Assembly (NCBI GenBank): GCA_942159475.1
Contig: OW804097.1
Location: 58,362,986-58,426,985, forward strand
Reading direction: 5' to 3'
Length of the DNA: 64,000 nt
From: Sthenelais limicola
Taxonomy: Eukaryota; Annelida; Polychaeta; Phyllodocida; Sigalionidae
The translations under genes were made by a program, and so were the position numbers. How positions within the stretch are numbered: the stretch's first letter is position 1; every line of letters begins with the position of its first letter. Below are positions 10,532 through 20,747 of this stretch, in pieces. Under the pieces are notes generated by a model. It had not been told where the DNA came from and did not search any database. It saw nothing but the letters and a program-made list of their open reading frames with translations.

Positions 10532-12857
10532 CCCCTCCCCCTCGGGCAAGCCAAGCCATGCGCCCGCTGTCTTGGAAGTGACACTCGCCACCAGTAATGC
10601 CCGAGGACCCCTTCACTCAGACGAAGAAACTAGGGTTGAAGTCTCCCCAAAAAACATAGTGGTTGAAGTTCCCCACTCACACCAGCATGGATTACCCAGG
10701 ATTGATGTGACTCCTGATACACCTACAAAACACAGGACTTATGATTTGGAAAGATTCTGGGTGCAAGACGCTATATCCGACCCGCTGGGGGCAGTGCCTT
10801 TAGGGGAGTTCAAACTCCCGCCCCTTGCGGGCCCCACGTCTGACTGCGCGCCTACGTGCAGCCGTGACTCCCAGACCTCTCAACCAATCAGAGCCCCGCT
10901 GAATGTAAACACAGACAACCCCAGCCCTGGCACTGAATGCACTCACCAGGACCCGTCTGTATACATAAACAAGTTCATCCAGCTGTCGAGAGCAGGGAAT
11001 ATCCCGCAGCTCGACTGCCTGTGTCTGATTTCTGACTTTAAAACTATGAACTGCATTCATATTGACTCAAACTCCAAGAATCATGCGGACTGGCCCACTA
11101 ACACACCAGTTGGCACATACGCCCATGCATTCAACCCAGCAGCACGCTCTAGAACTCGTGCCTTCCCTGACTGGTGCGATCCACCCCCATCAGGGCCCCT
11201 GACCCGGATATACAACACTGTCAAAGCCTCTGGAAGGCATAACGTGCTCGGAGCATGCATCCAACTACCAACACAGCTCAATGTGAAGAACTGGAGAGCT
11301 ATTGCAACGGGACACATAGAGGACTATTGGCTGCTGGAATGTCTACAATTCGGATTCCCACTCCAGTTTACAGGCCCCCCCCTAAGGGCCTCCCTCTCCC
11401 AGAACCACCACTCAGCAATAGCACATGCGACACACGTCTCAGCATACATCGACACTGAGGTAAGCAACAGTGCTCTGTTTGGTCCATTTGACTCTATACC
11501 TCTGACCCCATGGGCCCATGTGAGCCCCATGATGACCCGGGACAAAAGTGACCCTGGCCAGAAACGTATTATAGTCGACCTCTCATACCCACAAGGACTA
11601 TCAGTCAATGATTATGTACCCAGGAACTCTGTATTTGGATGGAAGATATGCCACGCCCTCCCCACCGTAGCGATGGCAGTATCCATGATACAACAGGCTG
11701 GTTTCGCCGTCAAACTAGCCAGCATCGACATCCAGCGGGCATACAGGAATTTCCAGATATGCCCCCTTGACTGGCCACTACTACTCGTGTCACATAAAGA
11801 ACAGTTCTTCATTGATTTGTCACTTCCATTTGGCACGAGAGCGTCCTCTATGTATATGCAAAAGTTGGCTAACTTCATCCTTCGCCATCTAGCAGAGGCA
11901 GGCATCTACGGCCTGTTCTACATAGATGACCTACTTCTCATACATAAACATTCCGATGTCCCATATCTGCAATTCGCCACGGCCCATGCCACCTTCAGAA
12001 GGCTGGGCCTCCCTCTCAGCTATGGCAAACTGTGTGACCCTGCAACGTCTATCACATGGCTAGGAGTTACGTTGGATATAACTACAAGGTCAACACACAT
12101 CCCACAGAAAAAGCTTTCTGCCCTCACACGGGATGTACGACGTTTAATGACAAGGGACACTCTCTCTGAAAAGGAATTACAATGTCTGGCCGGGAGGGTG
12201 AATCACGTGTCCCAGGTCATAAAGCCTGCTCGTTTGTTTACGTGCAGAATCCTCCATGCATATCGCACATCAATACAAACGAAGGCTCCAGTTAAAATCT
12301 CCAGGCAGGTCAAGGCCGACCTTGCTTGGATTGTGAACTTCGCCCCCAAGTGCAACAGCTGCTCAATGGAGGTGCCTCCTCCCCCTTCAATAGTCATATA
12401 TGCTGACTCCTGCCTGGAAGGGGGCGGGGCACACACCACTCAAAACTACTATGCGATTCAATACACAAAGAAGACCACCGAAAGACACCACATCTCTCAA
12501 CTCGAGGGCCTCAACTGCCTTGTGGCCCTGCGGGCCTTTACAGCTGATGCCCCCCCGAGAACACATGTGGAAATCTGCTGCGACAATGAGAGTAGCATAA
12601 TGGTCTTCCTGCGCAACAGAGGCCGAGACCAAGTCCTCAACGCTATAGCGGGGGGGGCGTGGTTCTGGGCCCATAGCCGAGGGCTCCACATGTCTTTCAC
12701 TCATGTCCCGGGGAAGGAAATGGTCCTTTCCGATGCACTCAGTAGATCATTTAAAGACAATTCACTCAAATCATTAGCTGCCTCCATGATAAAAGACCAG
12801 AATCTAACTGAGGTTAAAGTTTCAAACAAATGTTATGACTACTCTCTATTCATGTAA
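10503..12857 (+). CDS. pol: Ngaro ORF2, reverse transcriptase-RNase H (Pol)
   Basis: Copies element RNA into DNA and removes the RNA strand. The frame has no early ATG. I start it at the frameshift heptamer; it opens at 10494 and overlaps Gag in the -1 frame. About 300 residues of unrecognised N-terminal region precede the RT. RT motifs are the SIDIQRAYRN block (catalytic Asp codon at 11727), SLPFGTRAS (about 11820) and the YIDD box (codons from 11919) followed by LLLIHK. RNase H follows with YADSCLEGGGA (Asp codon 12405), LEGLNCL (Glu codon 12504), CCDNESS (Asp codon 12582) and HVPGKEMVLSDALSR (Asp codon 12732), the full acidic set. YIDD instead of YVDD is common in DIRS-type enzymes. No protease, methyltransferase or integrase domain is seen. 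Stop is TAA at 12855. ORF3 follows 38 nt later. The frame has no internal lesion. Confidence 0.95.
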   Translation, partial: KKRLAAPYGHPSPSGKPSHAPAVLEVTLATSNARGPLHSDEETRVEVSPKNIVVEVPHSHQHGLPRIDVTPDTPTKHRTYDLERFWVQDAISDPLGAVPLGEFKLPPLAGPTSDCAPTCSRDSQTSQPIRAPLNVNTDNPSPGTECTHQDPSVYINKFIQLSRAGNIPQLDCLCLISDFKTMNCIHIDSNSKNHADWPTNTPVGTYAHAFNPAARSRTRAFPDWCDPPPSGPLTRIYNTVKASGRHNVLGACIQLPTQLNVKNWRAIATGHIEDYWLLECLQFGFPLQFTGPPLRASLSQNHHSAIAHATHVSAYIDTEVSNSALFGPFDSIPLTPWAHVSPMMTRDKSDPGQKRIIVDLSYPQGLSVNDYVPRNSVFGWKICHALPTVAMAVSMIQQAGFAVKLASIDIQRAYRNFQICPLDWPLLLVSHKEQFFIDLSLPFGTRASSMYMQKLANFILRHLAEAGIYGLFYIDDLLLIHKHSDVPYLQFATAHATFRRLGLPLSYGKLCDPATSITWLGVTLDITTRSTHIPQKKLSALTRDVRRLMTRDTLSEKELQCLAGRVNHVSQVIKPARLFTCRILHAYRTSIQTKAPVKISRQVKADLAWIVNFAPKCNSCSMEVPPPPSIVIYADSCLEGGGAHTTQNYYAIQYTKKTTERHHISQLEGLNCLVALRAFTADAPPRTHVEICCDNESSIMVFLRNRGRDQVLNAIAGGAWFWAHSRGLHMSFTHVPGKEMVLSDALSRSFKDNSLKSLAASMIKDQNLTEVKVSNKCYDYSLFM

Positions 12858-12895
12858 TTACAGAGCCATCTCACGACTTCCTCGCTAGTAGGGCC

Positions 12896-13825
12896 ATGGC
12901 TAGACAAGACCTCTCCATCCGCCCAGGCTCAGCTGCTAACAGGAGGCGCGCTCTGAAACTATTCATTGGTTTCTCGACACATTACGGCTATGACTACAGG
13001 ACCCCTTCACAAGTCCAAGTGTGTGTGTTCATTGAGTATCTGGCGTTATACTTCTCCTCTCCTGCCTCAATCGCAAATTATATTGCATCTGTGAAGGCAT
13101 GTCTTGCTAGGCTTGGCGCCGATGTCTCTCCATTCGATGGCTTACGTGTCAAGGATGCCCTGACAGCCATCTCACTAACCATCCGCCATGTGCCTAGACA
13201 AGCACCCCCCATATCCACGGAGGATTTAATTAAAGTGCTTAAAGTCATCCACTGGGACTATGAAGGTCCAACGCTCAGATGTGCTATTATAATCATGTTC
13301 ACAACTCTGATGCGCCAGTCTAACGTGGCCATAGGTCGTGGTGAATCATTCGACCGGTCCCGCCACCTGGTGAGAAAGGATGTTACTATCAACCCATCGG
13401 ACATCACTATCTCCTATAAATGGGCCAAGAACCTCCAGAGGGCGGCAGATGCTGACAACTTCACCCTGCCGGCCCTCCCTGGTTCGATCCTCTGCCCAGT
13501 GCAGGCTGCTTATGCCATGATACGCCACCGCCCTTCCTGTTCGGGTGACGCCCCCCTCTTCATGCTGGATAATGGGGCGCCACTCTCAACTACTTATCTC
13601 ACAACATCATGGCGCGCGGCTCTATTGGCGGCAGGTCTCCAGGATCATCATTATACCCTTCACTCGCTTCGCCGTGGCGGGGCTTGTGCTCTCCAAGAGC
13701 ACATGACCGATGACCAGGTCCGATCCCACGGAAAATGGAAGTCCACTGCCTATACTTCATACGTGCGAGATAAAACAGACAAAGCTGTTCACAAAGCCCT
13801 CAAGGCGATGTCAAAACCATATTGA
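12896..13825 (+). CDS. Ngaro ORF3, tyrosine recombinase (309 aa)
   Basis: Site-specific recombinase that integrates the circular element DNA, replacing the DDE integrase of LTR elements. Residues 1-100 form the helical SAM-like core-binding domain (SIANYIASVKACLARLG typical). The catalytic domain follows: Arg140 in TTLMRQSN, a Lys candidate in SYKWAKN (175-178), His256 and Arg259 in HSLRRGG, Trp281 in GKWKS, and the nucleophile Tyr289 in YTSYVR, eight residues after Trp as usual for DIRS-type enzymes. Length fits the family. The ATG sits in GCCATGG, an optimal Kozak context, supporting its own initiation. The frame is open back to 12839 and overlaps the Pol end in the -1 direction, but I see no slippery heptamer there, so reinitiation or a separate transcript is more likely. 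Intact. Confidence 0.95.
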   Translation: MARQDLSIRPGSAANRRRALKLFIGFSTHYGYDYRTPSQVQVCVFIEYLALYFSSPASIANYIASVKACLARLGADVSPFDGLRVKDALTAISLTIRHVPRQAPPISTEDLIKVLKVIHWDYEGPTLRCAIIIMFTTLMRQSNVAIGRGESFDRSRHLVRKDVTINPSDITISYKWAKNLQRAADADNFTLPALPGSILCPVQAAYAMIRHRPSCSGDAPLFMLDNGAPLSTTYLTTSWRAALLAAGLQDHHYTLHSLRRGGACALQEHMTDDQVRSHGKWKSTAYTSYVRDKTDKAVHKALKAMSKPY

Positions 13826-13848
13826 CATTAAACAACACTAACTTTGGA

Positions 13849-14010
13849 GGTTATAGTTTACCATCTTCTTTGAGAACTTTCATGTATATCTCGTTTTCAA
13901 CTTACATGTCTTTTCATTTGTACCACCAGGTTACTTGCAAACTGATTATATTTCTCAAGAAATAAAACTGCTTCAAACAGCCACTCCACTTCTGCCTTCC
14001 GTCTCAATGG
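13849..14010 (+). repeat. Ngaro repeat B1
   Basis: 162 bp, identical to B2 (14200-14361). Starts GGTTATAGTTTACCATCTTC, 24 nt after the recombinase stop codon, and ends GTCTCAATGG. It abuts A2 directly. Contains AATAAA at 13961-13966. Confidence 0.95.
13961..13966 (+). terminator. Polyadenylation signal AATAAA in B1
   Basis: AATAAA in the B1 repeat, about 135 bases after the recombinase stop. The same hexamer recurs in B2 at 14312-14317. Family transcripts must run into A2/B2 for replication, so the B2 copy is probably the functional one for full-length RNA. Confidence 0.5.
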
Positions 14011-14137
14011 TTCTCTCATTTCCCGAATGAGGGCGCATTGGGCAGAGGCTGGAGGGGGTAGTGCTCCTGGTGCCACGCTCTCTCGGACACTCGACCTCAC
14101 TCCAGCGTGGTCAGCCAGACGGACAGCTTCGAAAATT
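14011..14137 (+). repeat. Ngaro repeat A2
   Basis: 127 bp identical copy of A1, fused directly to B1. The B1/A2 junction (GTCTCAATGG then TTCTCTCATT) reproduces the sequence expected at a circle junction. Bases 14138-14199 separate it from B2 and are unique to this position. Confidence 0.95.
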
Positions 14138-14199
14138 CCCACCCTCCCACACCAGGGAACAAGCTTTCAGCAGTTGAGCTTAAAACATAAAGCGGTTAC

Positions 14200-14361
14200 G
14201 GTTATAGTTTACCATCTTCTTTGAGAACTTTCATGTATATCTCGTTTTCAACTTACATGTCTTTTCATTTGTACCACCAGGTTACTTGCAAACTGATTAT
14301 ATTTCTCAAGAAATAAAACTGCTTCAAACAGCCACTCCACTTCTGCCTTCCGTCTCAATGG
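14200..14361 (+). repeat. Ngaro repeat B2, 3' end of the element
   Basis: 162 bp identical to B1, with AATAAA at 14312-14317. Ends GTCTCAATGG; host sequence AGGTCTATCGATTG follows. Confidence 0.95.
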
Positions 14362-15275
14362 AGGTCTATCGATTGAAAAAAGTGAAAAATAATGTAAAAT
14401 GAATATTTGCTAAGGAATGTGGCTCCAATATGCTATATATTATGCAGACAAGTATAATTATATATTCTCTTATGTGTAGTCAGGCATTTTTGATAAATTG
14501 TTATTTAAATAGTTGAAATCGGAAATACATCATATAATAGTATGTTCAATCAAAATTAACTAAAACAAAAAAATATAATTCTAATGAACTAAGAAAGTTG
14601 ATACGAGAGTATTCAAAATGACAGGAAGCAAGTTACAATACATTGGAACGCAGCCATTCTCATCAAGGCAAGCCTCTCTGCCAATTGCTAAAACACAAAT
14701 AGGGCAAAAAGTGGATTCCCTTCTCATTCATCAACGGGTTATGGATTGTCTATTGTTGCAAGCGGGAAGGAATTAATGACCACTTGCTCGGGCGATGGAA
14801 AGGGTTCTTAGAAAAGCTGCATTCTACTTCTTTAGGAATTCCTTTATGTAAAGTAGTCATTCAAAGCCCCAAGTTCAGGAATGAAAGGGAAACTAGTGAA
14901 GAATGTCAACCCTGATGCATTAAGATGGAAAGACAAAGACGACTGTCCTAGTTTTATGCTTTGGGGATATGAATAGAAGAGAAGTGTATAATTATTATAT
15001 GTGGGACATGTTTTATTACACATTTCTGAAGGGTAATATAGAATACCATTGGCTACAGCATTGGAGTTTATAGTACAAACAATGGGTAATAAAGCCTTTG
15101 TATTACTCCCTACACTCGCCATTAATGTCCATGGAACATTCACGAATTTCTCACCACAAATATTGAGAAGAGTACAACAAATACAAATTTTCCCTGAAGC
15201 GATCTCGGGCAGTACGATACTCTATGTTTAGATGGATGGCATTATTAATAAACAATGTTACAGATGTGCTAGGGT
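14362..15275. other. Gene-free stretch
   Basis: AT-rich flank of the retrotransposon. A 99-codon minus-strand frame (14844-15143) has no recognisable domain and I do not accept it. Nothing else seen. Confidence 0.5.
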
Positions 15276-16060
15276 AGTGACAATGTCTTTAACATATAAT
15301 GCGACTCAAGTGAAAACGAGATATCACTATAAGAGCACATGTATCAACACTAAACTATACACGATAAGATCATGTCTTATTAAAGGCCTCTTACAACTCT
15401 CTTAAACTTATGATTGCGAGGGCATTTTGATATATGAGGGTTTGGGGGCATTTGAGGAAGACAAGAGTATCAAACTAGTCTAAGACATTAGCAAACCTGC
15501 AATGCAAGTTACAGTATGAGTTACACTATGGGTTTGATGCACTATATTCAATAAGAGTGTGCCTTAAAGTGTCTTAAGATGGCATCTTAGCACCATAGTG
15601 AAAATATAAATACGGGGCTTTAAGGTACGAGTTGTTGGTACATAAACTGAAAAGGATAAGTGGTATTTCAGACTAGTCTGAGGATATGATCATATATATA
15701 GAAAAATACAAGATACACTAAGAGGGAGTAATGAGGCCTCTAAGAGTGGTTTACCATGCACTCGTATATATATAGTGCAATGCACTATATTATGCAAAAA
15801 GATTGTGTCTTAAAGGCCTCTTAGCATCATTGTGATGTTGCAACTATGAGGGCTTTATGACAGAATGGTTGGTGCATAACCTCGTGCATTTGAGGAAGCT
15901 GGTCTATCAGCAGGAGTTCTTATCACCATCATGAATTAACGACTATGAGGGCTTTATGGGACGAGGATTGGTGCGTAACCTCATGCATTTTAGAAAAGTA
16001 AAAAGTCTCTCATATGTCTCTAAATATTGCAATGGGCACATTATGAGTACATTACCAAAA
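15276..16060 (+). repeat. Family D dispersed repeat, plus orientation
   Basis: Recurrent phrases such as AAGGCCTCTTA, GAGGGCTTTATG, GTGCATAACCTC and GCATTTGAGGAAG appear several times, and the 14 bp palindrome TCAGACTAGTCTGA lies at 15668-15681. The block 15730-15790 (CTAAGAGTGGTTTACCATGC, then GTGCAATGCACTATA) matches the reverse complement of 36900-36960. Internally it looks built from repeated sub-units. Non-coding. Confidence 0.6.
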
Positions 16061-17261
16061 GTCTGAAACATCAAAACTCTAGATCTTAGTAATGAAGGAG
16101 AACCAAAGGGAGAAATCGTTATTGGCAGGATACAAAGGTCAGTACCCGAACCATTTGAACTCTCATTGAGGTATATATTCCAACTTCTAAAATAGAAGAC
16201 ACCGATCAGAAAAAGTTCTCCCTGCCAAAGGGAAGTAAGACAAAAAGAGAGCAGGGCTAATTAAAAAGATGGCCTTAAAATGTCTGGGCAGAAAGGCCAG
16301 AGGGACACAGAGAGAGGAAGTATGTCTAAGGCCGGCAGAAGATCACAGACCTGCCGCGGGACTACGTCCGGTGCATGTCTCATGGCTGTGCTCAGATGAC
16401 CTTGATTACGGTTGTGTTCATTTGACCTTAGCTGGGTAGTGACCGTCCAGGGGGTTATAGTTCTAGTCTGAGGGTACTACATGTTAGACCAGTCCTGCAT
16501 TTGGTTGCTAAGGAGGTAGAGGGGTCATTAATTGCTCACGTAGCTATTTATTTATTTTTTAAATAATGTTCTGCTCTTTTTTTAAATAAGTTCTGCTCTA
16601 TACTTGATGTATTTCACCAGTTCATATATAGAGGCTTATAACAAAGAACATTTATTCTGCTTTGGAGATAATGATTGGGAGCCAAATATTTTCAAGAATC
16701 AGAAAGGCATAGCCTATACTTGTATCCTTTAGAAATGATTGCATTCTTTGAGTCTGTTTTGACATGTTTTAATGAACATAAACATGACCGTAAAACCCTA
16801 AAGGAAATCAAACATTGGATTTTGTAGATTTAAATTAGTGTTTGAATAAATCCTTTCTTCATACATTCATTATTTATTTAGCACGATGAAACGCATTTAA
16901 ATGTCTACTTAGCATATGTTTGTGTATTGTCTACGAGAGGTTGGGTATAAACATGTTTATTTCCTAACGCAAATGTATATATAAGAATATAACTGGCAAA
17001 CACCAATGTGGAAATTCGTAGAACTATGGAAAAGGCATGCGATTCCTTTGATACTATTCTAAAAGAAACATTTTATAACGTACTGCTTGCCGCATCTGTT
17101 CATTTCAGCCTAGGAAGACAACATAGATATGCTTAGAATATTTAATAGGTATGCACAAATATCTATCTTTACAGCTCGTGGGAGCAAAAAGGGAGAGTCA
17201 TATTAACACAGCAGTAGTGCGAGGCATATCGGCCGATACAGTCACATACTTCTTACATCTG
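16061..17261. other. Gene-free stretch
   Basis: No exon-like frame. A small local duplication, TTTTTAAATAA plus GTTCTGCTCT twice, lies at about 16554-16600. Otherwise nothing recognised. Confidence 0.5.
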
Positions 17262-18098
17262 ATGCCCCGTCTACACAGGGGCGAATTCAAAAACTGCTGC
17301 GAATCTGGCACTTGCGATCATTTGCATGTGAAATCGTAGAAATCCTGTGCGAATCGGCGGGGATCTTATGCGATTTCAGAGATAATACTCTGCGATTTGA
17401 TGTTTTAATCCCTACACAAGTGCGATTTCAGTTGCAAACTCATGTGAAATCGCAGGTCTGGATTCGCAGCAGATGTGCGATTTGGATCACTTCAAATTAT
17501 AAGAAAATGGTGGGAGAGAAGACCGAAAATGTTTTTTTAGGTGTACTTGCGATTATTTGAAAAAAATGTAGAAAAAATCAATTTATAATCACAAAATCTT
17601 AACATGCTTGAGACAACATGTCTGTGCATGTTCTGTGAAAAAATCGTTATGATTCATCAATAACTCGTTAAAATACACCTGTTCAAACATACTTGCAATC
17701 ACATGCGAATTTCGGATATTTCCGAAATTCGCATGACCTCCTGCGATTAGTCTTGGACAGTAACATAGGTCAACGAATTGTCGTGGCTAGCCCTACACAT
17801 ATGCGATTGCTTATAGAAGTAGGTGCGATTCCATTTGAAATCGCATCAACTGAGATTTTTCACATGCGATTTGGTTTATTTCACCTGCGATCTGGCATAT
17901 CTGAAATCGCACATGAATTTGCATGTGTGTGGGACAACTTTTGCCCCTGCGATTTGTCGTAGGATTCTGCAACTGGTCGCAGCTGTCCCTACATAGGGGC
18001 GATTTTGTTTTAAAAATCAATGCGATTTCGTCTGAAGTCGTACGAATTGCCGCAAGGGCCAATTCGCATCCCAATTCGCCCCTATGTAGACGGGGCAT
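17262..18098. mobile_element. 837 bp non-autonomous TIR element with dense GCGATTTC subterminal repeats
   Basis: Left end 17262-17287 and right end 18073-18098 are 26 bp inverted repeats with one C/T mismatch, starting ATGCCCCGTCTACA. Inside, GCGATTT or AAATCGC and close variants (GCGAAT, GCGATC) recur more than twenty times in both orientations, including CATGCGATTTG and GAAATCGCACATG. Such arrays are usual for transposase-binding sites in hAT-like or other cut-and-paste MITEs. No transposase frame is present; the open frames here (80-90 codons) just translate the repeats. I could not find a convincing target-site duplication, so the superfamily stays open. Confidence 0.85.
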
Positions 18099-18313
18099 TA
18101 GCTCCTAAGATAAAAAAGATAAAATATGTTTCCATGAGGATGATAGAAATATCCCCTTTCCCTTTCAAGACCTCATAGCTTAAAGCAACATAAATGTGTT
18201 GTGAATTCATGGGGGACCTCTCTTACCTTAAGAATTCTAACCATCTCGCAAAGTCTCTAAGGTTACAGTAAAAGTTATAACCGATTTAATCCTACACTTT
18301 GGAAATCTGTGCT

Positions 18314-18657
18314 AATAGCATGTACATGTGTTATTGCGCATGTCTGTTACAGTGCATGCTGGGATAGATTCAGATCAAGTCTCACTTAAAAATATTTAGC
18401 GGCATTTTTATCGAAAATTGCAATAATATTTTTACTTATATCATAGCTTGTATAAATCATCTATGAAAACAAATGCATAATGAGAAAGATTGAGCCTTGT
18501 ATTATGGAAATGCTTAACTCATGATATTGGCATCGTCGAGCGCCGATAAATATTTCATGCTGAACATAGTATGTTTTCTATAGATTTTACACTGACATAC
18601 AACTCCCATACATCAATGCGAATCAAGATTCAAGATGACGGACATGCAAGTCCCCTT
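18314..18657 (+). mobile_element. Family B MITE, near full length
   Basis: Carries TGCGCATGTCTGTTACAGTG, CATGCTGGGATAGATTCAG, GAAAATTGCAATAAT, CATGCTGAACATAG, GCGAATCAAGATTCAAGATG and the right end GGACATGCAAGTCCCC. Its left terminus is worn (TAGCATGTACATG instead of TAGGGGATTTGCATG). Confidence 0.85.
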
Positions 18658-19203
18658 CTCTTGATGTATCTTTCTATTATATATATGCGATAGAGTTAAT
18701 ATCAAGCCACAATTCGAAACACTTTTGTCCTTAATGTATATATACAGCTTGATATAGGACAGTGATTTAGTACAGCCCTGTGATGTAGTTGCCTACACTT
18801 TCAACATTATATGCACTGCTCAGTGATCTTGGTCATAACATGAACATGATCAATGTCCCCCTTGACTCATACCACAAGCAGTTATTGTTGGACAGTGATT
18901 ACGCCCACATCCAAATCACGAGCGGGTTAGATCACTTTTTACACTGGTTTACACCTACAGCATCCATACCACGTACACACCTTTATTTCTACTGTCTTGT
19001 ACATAACATAGTGTAACTCTTTCTACGTGGACAAAGGTTTACAGCTTTTGACTTAGACAGTCCGTCCCGAATGAATAATGAGGGATTTAATCAAAACCAT
19101 CATAGACCTAATCTTATATAGGAGTGTCGTATGGGAGAAATCTTATATTTAAGACTGTTCTTACAAAATATTTCCCTATTCATGATAAGCTTTTATACAA
19201 CTC

Positions 19204-19552
19204 TTAATAGGGGGTTTGCATGTCTCACTGCGCATGTCATTGCAGTGCATGCTGGGATGGATTCAGTTGAAATCTGACATACAAATATATTTGGCAACAA
19301 TTTCATCGAAAATTGCAAGAATGTTTTCATCAATATCACTACTTGTATAAATGATCAATGAAAAAAACCAAATGCATGATGGGAAAGATGGGGACTTGTA
19401 TTATGTGTACATGTATAACACGTGGATATTGACATTATATATAGAGCTTTGTTAAATATTCCATGCTGAACATGCTTTTACATAGTACCATTAGTCCCAT
19501 AGTTTAATGCGAATCAAGATTCAAAATGGCGGCTATGCAAATCCCCTATTAA
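19204..19552 (+). mobile_element. Family B MITE, reference full-length copy
   Basis: Element 19208-19548 begins TAGGGGGTTTGCATG and ends CTATGCAAATCCCCTA, 15 bp inverted ends, flanked on both sides by TTAA (19204-19207, 19549-19552). Internal landmarks in order are CTCACTGCGCATG, GTGCATGCTGGGATGG, TCTGACATACAAAT, CGAAAATTGCAAGAATGTTT, GCATGATGGGAAAGAT, AAATATTCCATGCTGAACAT and GCGAATCAAGATTCAAAATG. Non-coding. The TTAA flanks alone would suggest piggyBac, but the 49355 copy is flanked by TA only. Confidence 0.9.
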
Positions 19553-20289
19553 AGCTTGAATATAATATTGAATACATGAAATAATACAGATATATTTATT
19601 TCAGCATTTCCGCAGAGATTTTTAGTAGTTTTATTTTTAGAGTAATAAGTGATCCTTTGGAGCTTAAATAATCTTATTGTATATTCTAAGGTAAATCGCA
19701 CAGCACATCTTATATCGTACGATGTATCTCATATTGTACGATTTCCCCTTGTTTTCATGAGTTGCACGTGTGCGGTCCATGTATGGGTTCTATTCATGGC
19801 TTCCATTATGGCTTCAAATACAGTCAGATCATAACTTGGTACTCGGGTATGTACTAGGTTGTAGGCCAAATACAGGCCAAATACCAAGTCCTCTCAAATG
19901 ATAGCAGTGGGCCATGTAGTTTATATCTCAGTACTGCCAACTCGCATAATATGTATGTACGATACTCTGCAGTAGGCTTACTATTTATACAATGTAGATA
20001 CTAAGTGTGAATTTAGCATCTTCTCATAGTCTTCTCATGTTGTTGAGCTGTGGTGTCAAAAGAAATCCATGTCCATGTCAACACACTACGTATAAAACTT
20101 GGCAATGTTTTTCTTTGCCTCCTGCACTCTGAGGCCACCCAAAGATACTAATATCATTGGCCCACCCCAGCAGACCCCAGCCTAGTCCAGCATACCCCTA
20201 GTGAACTAGTAACTCTACTGAGCCTTCCCCGCCACTATTCCCCTGTTAATTTTTAAAGATGCTCCTCGCCCCCCTGGAGCAAATAGGTC
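19553..20289. other. Gene-free stretch
   Basis: Nothing recognised except an ATATCGTACGAT-like repeated phrase near 19710-19742 (TCGTACGATGTATC and TTGTACGATTT). No exon signal. Confidence 0.5.
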
Positions 20290-20500
20290 AATTTCAGTTA
20301 TATGGGCCATGTCATAAAATGTACTATTCGCCGTCACCAATCCTCTCGAGTAACTCCAATTCAAGATATAAATGAGGTTCAAAATAGAGTTAAATATAAC
20401 CGAACAGTTTATGATTCAACACAACACCAAATGTACCCTGATATACTTAGCACTTATACACCGGATATCAGCCTAATTTAGGAGAATTTACTTATTTCAA
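20290..20500 (+). repeat. Family C copy
   Basis: GTCATAAAATGTACTATTCG, TCACCAATCCTCTCGAGTAA, ATAAATGAGGTTCAAAATA and ACCGAACAG occur in the family order also seen at 48090 and, reversed, at 26990-27140. Worn and non-coding. Confidence 0.65.
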
Positions 20501-20747
20501 TACTGTTACTGTACATGTAGGGTCTGGCATCAGAAAAAGTAGTCGACATCACTTCACATTTATCAAATTATGCCTAATTACAATGACAAATTAAGGATGG
20601 GAATATTCGTATTGCGTCGATTCGAAGCATCTGTTTGGTAATGTTGAACTATTTTGTCTTTAAATAATTTAGTGTACTTTTATGGTGAGTTTGACAGAAA
20701 TATTGTAATTTTATAAAAGGCAACACTTGAGAACATCCACGATGGAT

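Larger units (their letters stand above)
9112..14361 (+). mobile_element. Ngaro-like tyrosine-recombinase retrotransposon, apparently complete
   Basis: A whole element with split direct repeats in the order A1, ORFs, B1, A2, B2, the arrangement that defines the Ngaro group of DIRS-related retrotransposons. It encodes Gag, RT-RNase H and a tyrosine recombinase, and no integrase or aspartic protease. The C-terminal methyltransferase domain of DIRS1 proper is absent, as expected for Ngaro. Both A copies (127 bp) and both B copies (162 bp) are identical, and all three frames are open, which argues for recent insertion. A 9 bp core, TCTCAAT(T/G)G, occurs at the 5' edge (9112-9120), the B1/A2 junction (14002-14010) and the 3' edge (14353-14361). 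That fits integration of a circle by recombination at a short shared core without target-site duplication. Family knowledge says the cDNA is circularised and the recombinase inserts it. Confidence 0.95.

Noticed and set aside
10196..10597. 133-residue frame overlapping the end of gag in the third forward phase
   Set aside because: Composition-driven shadow of gag. It has no domain and is not in the phase reached by the -1 heptamer.
12839..12857. A second -1 frameshift between Pol and the recombinase
   Set aside because: The frames do overlap by 19 bp in the -1 phase, but no X XXY YYZ heptamer is present and the recombinase ATG has an excellent initiation context.
9246..13528. Several minus-strand frames of 60-115 codons across the retrotransposon
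   Set aside because: They are complementary shadows of the three sense ORFs, without recognisable motifs.
19204..19552. Family B as a piggyBac MITE because of TTAA flanks
   Set aside because: The full copy at 49355 is flanked by CCAA and TTCA, so TTAA is not consistent. Only TA is shared.
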